A stretch of DNA of 64,000 nt from Arbacia lixula (Eukaryota; Echinodermata; Echinoidea; Arbacioida; Arbaciidae), in the NCBI GenBank assembly GCA_963669155.1, contig OZ022593.1:12861427-12925426 (forward strand), written 5' to 3'. The notes beneath the pieces were generated by a model. That model was not told the DNA's origin and made no database searches. It saw nothing but the letters and a program-made list of their open reading frames with translations. Positions 26,201 to 36,600 of the stretch are shown piece by piece. Position 1 is the first letter of the stretch. Each line of letters starts with the position of its first letter. The translations under genes and the position numbers were made by a program.

Positions 26201-27654
26201 GGACAATTAAGTATATGGTGAAAAAAAATATTTGCATAATCATAATAACCGCCCTGCTCCCTCACCTGTAGGTATGTGATGGAGGTCAATTAAGTATTTG
26301 TAGCAAAAATATTTGCATAATCATGTTCTTCGTAATTCACCATGCTTCTTTGAGAGACACAGGGGTCCGCCGTAAAACGCGGATCTCATAGAAAGCAGTG
26401 CTCACACCGATGTGACAACTCTGAGTAAATAAGAATATTGTTATGATTAATGATAACATGATTATCAAAATCATCATCTTTATTTGTATTATTGTTATTT
26501 GTTTTATTTATATTTATTTCATCACTCTTTCTCATTATTGACACTTATTCTTATCATCATATTATTAATGTATTAAACTTTCTCACTTGCTAAAGTGATT
26601 TTTGATATATATATATAAACATACTTTGTATTGCATCCAAACGGAAAATCACTGAAATCCTCATTTTAAAGAGATCGTTCACTTTGAAATAATGGTTGTT
26701 TCAATAAAAGGAGTCACATGAAAAAAAAAGGGTCATTAGAGAAGGTTTCACGAAAATCGGTCAGAGGAAAAGAAAGTTATTTGATTTTAAACTTTTGATT
26801 TTGTGGCGTCGCGTGCGAGGTACTCGTATCAGTGTATAATTTACATACTTTTGTTGAAGCTACGACGACAGAACGTGTGGTGGCACCAGAAGCTGAAACC
26901 GGGTTCTGTGAGGTGGAATGCTACGCGGGCATCGGTGCGGGCGTGCTCTTCACCATTGTTGTTACGGCCGTGTTTCTATGGCGACGAAGGGCGATCGGGA
27001 GCCAAATTCGGCGCTCCTTGTACACGTCTAGTATCTTCAAAGCACCGGTAGACACTACCCACAGCGCCAGACGAGCGAGTATGGTGGTTGTTGAGTGCTC
27101 CGAAGAGCTAAGTAGCGGCAAGTCAGCAGGAATCAAGGGTCGTTATGAGGTAACACATGAATGGTAACAATACAAACATATTATGTCTTCATCTCTTTCT
27201 CTGTCCCTCTCCATAATTATCTCTCATTTGTATAACAAGTGTTTCGCGTTTTTTATGTCCTGCATTTTTGACCTGCTTTCTTAAGTGATGATGAGCGACG
27301 GAGACAGGAATACATGTATAAAGAGATTATTTTGGGGGGTGGGGTGGGGGTGGCAATGAAAATGTTATTGCGGGCAGTGGTATCGACATTTACATCTTGG
27401 TTGCCATGACGATCATACTGTCTATATTAACCTGTTACATTATATTGAAATTACACTTTAATATCTTTACGTCTTCTTTGTAATCATTTTAATATCTAGG
27501 CAGGAGATTGTGTTTTTTGCCCTTTTTAATGATATTTCATTTCATACTAATGATGTAAAATCAGGTGGAAAATTGTTTTGTGTGACAGATTTCTCCCTTA
27601 TCTCTCTCTTGTTTGAGAACCACATTGCATCGTCTATTTTTGTTTATCTCATCT

Positions 27655-27696
<42 letters not shown>

Positions 27697-30600
27697 CGTT
27701 TCTGTTTTTACTTCTTTTTCTCCTCCTCCTCCTCCTTTGTTTTTCTTAATATATCTTCTTCCAATCCTTCCCTCCCCTCGTCACCTCTTAATACACGGGT
27801 CTCTCTTTCTTCATCTCTTTCTGTTACTCCCCTCTCTTGACGTTCTCTCTCTTCGTCCTTCCCTCATGGGAATGTCTTCTACTTCTCCCATGCCATCTCC
27901 GCTTCTAACCCCTTCAACTCCCCGTAATCCTCACTATCTCCCTTCACCCGCTTTGCTCTCACCGTCGCTCTTGTTCAGCATGACCCGAAGTGGGACTTCC
28001 CTCGGAGCAAGCTAGTACTGGAGAATGCACTCGGAGAGGGACACTTCGGCCGTGTGATCCGAGCCCAGGCGCTCAGTATACGAGGGCATACTGGATATAC
28101 TACGGTGGCGGTCAAGATGCTCAAACGTAATCAATCCCACACCTGTAAAATCTTCATACCGCATATGAGGAACATTCGTCCCATGATGCACCGCGCAGCA
28201 ATATTCAGATTGTGTTTGCAGTCAAGAGCCGCGTTCGGTCTACAGTCTAGTGTACTAGTGCGTAAGACCGAAAACAGAGGTGACTGCAAAACAAACAAAC
28301 AAACAAGAAAAGATATTGATGCTCGGTGCAACGTAGGACAACTTTCCTCTATATGATTCAGCCTATGTATATTTTTTTTTGCCATAGGCTCATATAAACC
28401 ATTATTTTTTAAAATCTGATTTAACAGACCGAACGAAAAGAGACCCTTACGTATTTGCGTAAAGCAAATTGAGTGGCTATTACTAAAACTATGTTTAAAC
28501 TAGCTCGATCTCGAGATAAAGCAGTGTAAATGGTTAAATATGTCCTCAAAAGTATTAAGAAATGCACTGTGATCGATATCAATTGCATCGTTCCAAAGTT
28601 AATAACTATTTCTGCTAATATTTCAGGCAAGTAACTTTCCTTCTCAGTCATATTTGTCTATCCATAGGAAATCATCTTCCTATACGTCTCGAAATGACCT
28701 CTACCTAACATTATGACGTAACATCAAGATTTGTGTCGCACGTACCTCAGTTTTACAGTTCAGAGGTTGTTTCGTCCATAGAAACTAGTGACATTCTCAA
28801 AACCTATTGATTGTTTCCATTTCATTTATAACGTCAATGATTTACATGGTATGTAGCGATATGATCAACAGTACTTGCAAATTATCATTGCTGTGGCGAT
28901 GAAGGCGTTATATTCCGGACAACCCTTCTAGCTATTTGTACGTAATATATCTTACATTTGCCTCCATTTTCAACTCGTGCTAGGGGATACTGCCACCACA
29001 AGCGAACTGCATGATCTACTGACCGAACTCGAGCTACTGAAGATGGTGAACCACCCGAACATCATTCGGCTACTCGGCGCGTGCCTTCCAAAAGGTACCG
29101 AATCATCCGAGTAAAACCGAGTATTCACCGAATCGGATACTTCGTACTGACACCCACCTCACGTCCAATATATTGTTTCGAGTTCATTTATTCGACATCA
29201 TGGCGAAAGTAGATGATATTGTTTTGATGACAATGTACATCTCCATAGCTGTACCTATATGTGTAATCATTCTTTTACATTAAGGATACAAAGTCGAATA
29301 CATATACTCACTATTTAAAGAGATTGTCATTTGATTATGCCTGGTTAACAGTAGTTTTCAGTCCTTGCGCATGCTGTGCGTAAGCTGTAAAGTATATGTA
29401 ATGGATTCTTACATTTGGATTACCAGGATGACTTATTTCACATATTTTGTCTGTTATTTCTCTATTTGTCGATATGATAGTAACCAAAATATATTCCTAT
29501 TTTATAAAATCAGATCCCTACGATATGTGTGTCATCGTGGAGTACTGTAAACACGGCTGCCTTCGAGAGTACCTCAGGAAGAATCGGAAAAGGGCGCTCT
29601 ACACAGACGACCTGCCTGGAGACGTTTCCCCGTTGGTGGCGCCATCGGTCGTTCAAAGAGAGAGCACGCATCACAGACACGTCATAAGCATCAAAGATAT
29701 CCACTCATTTGCCTGGCAGATATGTAAAGGAATGCATTACTTATCGTCACTAAAGGTAAGATCAGTACTCGGGTTTTAGATCTCGCGTAGGCGCAGCTTG
29801 GATGGTAATCTAAAATAAACCGATAAGAAGACAACTTTTGGGGTAGAAGGTCTCATGTTCCACAGAAGTGTGCGCTATGAGGCGATATAAAATCGTTCGG
29901 CGGTGGCTCTATCAGCACCACCATCAATATAGGTAAGACTTCGATAGTCGCGATCTTGCGCGCGTGCGATATCAGCTGCAATCTTTGAAGCGCTACGGCG
30001 CTTGCACACGGCGCTTGCACATACAATGAGTGCTGTGCGCACGTGTGTTTGAGCATTGCAGCATCCTTTTCTTACCAAACATTCGATCTGTTATGTTACA
30101 AGTCTGGCGATCACGTAAAGAGCGCGAACGATGTGTACAGGTCAGGTACAGGTCCGCAAAACCCATACGCTCCTCTCCTTACTATCGATAGTGACGTTCC
30201 TGTACTTATAAGAGGGGTAATAAAGAGGGCGCAAGGGGGAATTTCCACATTTCGCCCACCAAAGCTCTAATCATTTGTTAAGATCGACTATGTACATCAA
30301 TCATTTTGTGAAGTGAATTCATTATGCGTCAAAATCGATTTTGTTCTACTAACTGCCCAATGTACATCGAAACATTATCTATGATGCACAGCATCTGTGT
30401 AATACAACGTGGGCATTGAAACGAATGAAACTCGTAGGGTGTATTGCACAAACTATGTAACAAGATTATAAAAGGTATATACAACCTGACGGGGCTGATC
30501 GATTACCCATACTTTGTACTGTGCGGTTGTTCTTTGTGTGATGGTAGAATTATTCGTCAGTGGCACAAGTCCATAAACACGCAAATCTCCAGTTAGATGT

Positions 30601-33600
30601 GTTGAGACGAGTAAGCCGACACAATATTAAATTCTTTGTATTTTCTTGTCTGGTTATCGCTAGATTTTCGCCAATCCTTCTATTGGCTAGCGTTCGCAGT
30701 CTTCCGTACTTGCCCGAGATCTTGACACAGTTATATATGTATAGATATGTATGCCTTTAGAATACAGTACCAATCCTCTTTATCCATTTAGAGTACCATC
30801 CATAATAAGCCTTTGATTCACTAGATAATACGCGTCTGATTGATTTTTATTCAACATTCCAAACAGCTCTTACACATACGCACATGTATTCCTGACATGT
30901 TTCCTGACTTACATAAACCAGTTTCGTATTTTAATCAAATTTTCTCCTTATCTGTATGTTACGCTTTAAGAGAAATGTTTCTCTTGTGCTAACATAGCTA
31001 AATTATGATTTACTTTGGACTTACCTTGGTACTCGTTTTTGGTATTTTTTCGAGTAAGGATTATAAGGATGCTAATGAAATGAAAAGAAGATGGTGTTTC
31101 CTTTTCCATTTGTACCTAGCTATTAATTTGTTGCGAGTCATGTTTTCTTTCTCCTTTTTCGAATCTTCATGCTTGTGCTTCCTAAATTAAATTTTAATTC
31201 TCTTCATCACTGTCTATCTGTGTTAATCTCTTTGCTTTCCTTCTTTTATCATATCGCTCGTATTCTGTCGTTCTGTCTCAAAATGTTTATATTCATTGTG
31301 TTTTATCATGTTTTCTATCTCGCTAGTGACACCCTTATCTATATATCATTGTATGAGCATATCTACCTACCGTCCATGTCATATTTTTTTTTTTCTATAC
31401 TCACGTATTATTTCGATATGTCTTCATATATTTCGATTTATCGTTCTATTATATACATTATAATTTTAAATTTCCATCTACCAACGTAACGTTAGCACCT
31501 CTCCACCTTGTACCTTATCCTCCTTCACTCAACTAACCCACCCGTATCCAGGTAGTTCACCGTGATTTAGCAGCGCGCAATGTCTTAGTCGCTGAGGGTT
31601 TTCATCTCAAGATTTCAGACTTCGGGTTAACACGCGACGTGTATGAAAGGGGCCTTTACGAACGCCATAGCACGGTAAGTCTCCCATACGTTTCTGCTCT
31701 ATAGAATTATTTAAACTTTAATGTGGCAGTTAAAACGTGCTCTCCTATCTAATTTCTGCTCGTAATAATTATCCATACAGCATGATAAAGTAAATTATCA
31801 CCATGATGCAAAAGCAGCCACATTCTGATTTGTCATGTCACAAAAGACCGGAAGCAGACATGTGGCTTCGCGGTAACTTTCCCCTATATGTAATATGGAT
31901 TATTTGTTGCTTCAACAGCTTGTTGGCCATTGAAAAACCATCGGAATGAGATTCTTCACCTAAAACGTTGTATTTACAGCTTGTTTGAACGAGCACTGTT
32001 CACTTTTGTAAAGGTATGAAAATTAAGCTGCTCATAAATTAGCCTTCCAATTCTGCGACAGGTTGAATATTCAATTGAATATTCATTGTTCAACTATATT
32101 TTGTTGAAAAAGAAAAGTAATGTCTCAGCTACTGGCTGTCTATTCCTCCTGTTATCCATCGATCTAAAGAATGAATGAATTGCAGCATCTTTGACATACT
32201 CTTTTTTTTCGGCAACCCATAATTGAATGTTCAATTGAATATTCAATATTCAACCTCTCGCAAAATTGGAAGGTTAATTCCTGCGCAGCCTAATTTTCAT
32301 ACCATTTACAAAAGTGAGTAGTGCTCATCCAAGCATGAATTATTATCAGAGGTTTTCATTTCATAAGCTATCCATGCATATAATCTTTTCCCCCAGAATC
32401 GTATATTTTTTTTTTTTGGCCTCCATTTCAAAAGTATATTTTTTGAGACATATGGTATTTACTATATACTACCGTCTGAACATGGACATCCCCCCCCCTC
32501 CCCATTACACCAGCATCAGTATTCGGATTAGAGGTAGAATTGTGACAAGATGAGTGGAATAAGATTAGAGATCTATCGCATTGGCCGTGCTTGTTGATAT
32601 CTTTTTAAGGAGGATTCTGAAATCCAATAATGCTCTCTAAATCCCTATAGAGATCATCAGGTTTCGCTCAAAGCCACTATGCAATACGATTACCCCAGAT
32701 ACACTTTGCTGTTTCGTCATATTTTACATTCCCCTGAAGGTGTAGTATGCATTATCATACCACATAAGTATAAAAAAATATGCTTCATATGCTTAGTGAT
32801 AATTGTATCCCGACCGCTATACATTTAAGTTAAGCATTGATATGGATAAGTAGTACAAATCTAATGTTTCAACCAATAACAACATGTATATATCATAACA
32901 CATTAAACAATATACTAGTATCAGGGACTCTGAAGTTTCAGAAATATCTTTAATTAGGTCCGATTTGATTTTGGCCAGGTCAAGGTTGTTCCTTATGAAA
33001 GTGAAATATCATTTTTTTATTCTCCTTCTAGACAGTGCTACCTGTGAAATGGATGGCCGTCGAAGCCCTCTACGATAATGTATTTACAGTGAAGAGTGAC
33101 GTGTGAGTACCTTTGATATATCTTTCAAGCTTAGAAATAACATGATTTTAATGATGTAATACACATTGGAAACCTATGGAATGCCATATTATGGACATTT
33201 GTAAGCTGACGTGATACTGCTTAAATGTTTAAATGTTTGACTTTTATTATTAAGAAATGACTCAAATCTCGTGTGCGGAACCAAATCCTTAAGCCTATGA
33301 GCAAGTTTTACTTGCGGCCACTTACAAAAGACATCCACGGACTAAACAATTTATAGAGATGGTAAGAGTATTAACCCTTTCAGGACAAGGCCAATAGAAA
33401 AACTATTTATTTGTTACATATGTTATACACCTGTGGTATTGAGTGGGTTAGATACGACAGCAGGTAATAAACCGGCCATAATGATATCTTTAGTGCTTTT
33501 CATCGCTAGCAAAAGTGAAAGACAGAGAAAACAAATAAATTTAATATGTTTACATCTCACTCAACAGTAATGAGATTAAAAAATAGATACTCAAAGACAT

Positions 33601-36600
33601 GTATCCATCTGTTTAATTGTGCATTACATAGTTTTGGTGTCAAACACATTTAACTATTTCTGCATTTGCTTTTCTATATGTTTTTTATTGTCAGATGGTC
33701 TTTCGGTATAGTGTTGTGGGAGATAGTCACAATGGGTAAGTATGCATAAATGTTTTGCAACGCTCGTCCATCACATGATGTACCAATGTACATGTGCGTA
33801 TCATGCTTGAATTATGTCGTTCAGTCCGTTTACAATCAAGCTTGACAATTTAAAGATTAACTATTATTCCGATGATGAATAGCATGCAAGCATTCAAAGA
33901 AAAAAAAAGAACATTAACACTGCATTAATAACTAACTCACACAATGTCTATGAACTTTGAATTACCTGACAAGTAATCAAATACATGTATTTTAAGTTAA
34001 TTGTAGTAGAAAGTGTATAGGTGTTACAATACGGGGCTGCGTCATAAGTAAAATTAAACTTGAAAATCCGTTTTAATATAATTTGTCTTTATCTTCATTT
34101 GATATTGGCACATGTTCAAATCAGGGTAACAGCATGAACTATGTCGCTCAGATAAAATACAATTTTCCTGCTGGATTTCCGATCATCATTTCTTTCCATT
34201 AAATTAAGCCGACAAAGCAAATTGACCCAGTAAATGGCAGATCCGAAATTCGCCGGAGATAAGGGTATTCATGCAATGAATTCGTAGACATTTTTCGGAC
34301 GCATTTCTTATACAGCCAATTTCCCCAGGTTTTAACTCGATTCATTCTTTTGTTATAAAGGTGCGTGCTATTGTGATTATTTAACGGTATTATTGTCATT
34401 GTATTCACCTCACCCAATTCACAATTGATATCTTCTCTCGAGCTAACAATCATTTCCGTAGGGTATTCAAGTCAAGCTGTGAAAATTATATCACTTATTG
34501 ATACGTTGATGAACTCTTTTTCATAGTCTACATTATCGTGCTGTGGATATTAGTGTTCTTCTTGTATACTATTCTGTGAGACTGAAAGTGCGGAATATCT
34601 GTAATGGTGTATTAAAATGGGCGTCAAGATATGAATTAATTTCAATACGACACGGCATAATACATGGTACACGAGTAATCAACGATTGACGCATCTTTTT
34701 TTTTTCAGGGGCCATTCCCTACCCAGGAGTGACGGCTGAGAGGTTATGCCAGCTACTGAGGGACGGTTATAGGATGGAGAAACCCGAGGAGTGTCCTGAA
34801 AAGCTGTAATTATATATCGTGGATACCTTCGTATACTAGGCTCGTAATAAATTCATCATTTATAATTGTATACGTAGTAATGGAGAAGTCGACATGATAA
34901 TGACATGATATCATGCTTAATATTTACATTAACTACATATTCGTACTGTTTACCAGCGTGAAACAAAGCATAATAAATGTTAGTTAAAAATAATATAATG
35001 ATAACATATTTATTTTCTACATTTGGATTAGGTGGGGAAAACATTAATAACACGCCTTGCGGAAGCGTGTCAATAACATTCACCGCTATACCATTGTACA
35101 TGTACTTGCTTTCTATATCAAGATCTTACTTGACACGTTTTGATTATTACTTTACTTTACTATGTGTGGTCTCTCATTGACTGTGTGTTATAAATACGTA
35201 GTCTCAAAATATACATTTTCAGATAACTATACTAATTATACAGAGAATAAGTTCACCTACAACTGTATTTGTATAGAAGAAATGAGATGTTTCGAGAGGA
35301 AAATAATCTATTTTGCTATTAAGTAACATGATTATTGCGATATAAATGTATTAAGTAGTCAATTAGCATCTTATCATTCAAGCGGGTCTGTATTACTAGA
35401 CTACATTAGCATTATGGGTTAGGAAACTGGCCAGGTATAAGTACTTTAGGGCTCGGGATGGCGCTATTAGTTCGTATCTGCGGGTGTGAACTCACTATCT
35501 CACTCATGGATGTCTCCAATCACTAAACCAGAATGTTTTTTTTTATCATTTTTGTCTGGAAGGTATACTGTCATGAAGCAATGCTGGCAGGATGACCCCA
35601 AACATCGTCCCTCCTTCGAACGGCTCGGGGAACAGTTTGAGAAGATGCTCGAAGAAACGATGGTAAGAACGTATTGAGTTCACAACTGAGTGTTAAAGGT
35701 AGCCCGTCCCTTTTGCAGACCTAATTCTGAAAGTTCCCTGACTTTGTCATCATTTTAGAGAAAGTGGCTGTATAACCTTTCCCCGAAATCGACAAAGCGT
35801 AATATTCGGTTTTGAGGAAATAATCTTCGATAATTGATCGAGCTTTCTTTTTTCGTACCACGAGAATAGTCAAATCTCAGTGAAAACTATGTAGATTTTC
35901 ATTTATTCTACGGACGTAATAGTACCTCTGACCTTAACATTTCACAGCTGGTAAATTTGTGCAAACTTTCATGAAGTTTTCAGATGTTTGTAAAAGGGAC
36001 ACATCAGACGGTATGATCTGATGAGTCGTACGACTCTGCGACTGGCTGAATCGCATGACCAATTCTCTGCACTTATGCCCAAATATTACGCACTGTCCAG
36101 TCGAAGGCTCTTACGACTACAAAAAATATTGGCAAAGTCATGCCGTATGTGGGGGTAAGGTATAGCAGAAGTAATGAGCAGCCCGAAATCGTTGAAGAAT
36201 CGTTCTGCCATGGCCATTATAGGTCCCGTTCTCATATGATGTCACGACCATATAAAGTCCATCCTCCTCCTAAGGATGCCATTGTTAATATCAAAACAGG
36301 ATTCGGACCCATTGTGACAGCAGAACGGTATTTCATATTTTACAATGTGTTTGTATATTGTATGTTGATTGTAAATGAGGAAATCAAGCCAATCCAAATC
36401 AAGTACTGTATATAAAAATGTTTTATTTATCTCTTGAGTAAATCACCAACAGCGTACTTGAACATACTCTCTCTTCCTCGCCGCACGCAGCAACAGGAAT
36501 ATCTGGATCTGTCCGACCTGAACGGGGACTTGTCATCGGACGACGAGCGGGAGGACTCCCCGGCCTGTCGGCTGGAGGAGCGCAGCCACCTGTTGCACCG

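Larger units (their letters stand above)
33103..35562 (+). other. RET introns 16, 17a and 17b
   Basis: Apart from the two short exons at 33,695 and 34,709, this stretch is AT-rich with no recognisable repeat family or gene. Confidence 0.5.

Noticed and set aside
31005-31489. Hydrophobic ORFs in RET intron 14
   Set aside because: AT-rich DNA gives Phe/Leu/Ile codons by chance; the region is intronic between two certain RET exons.
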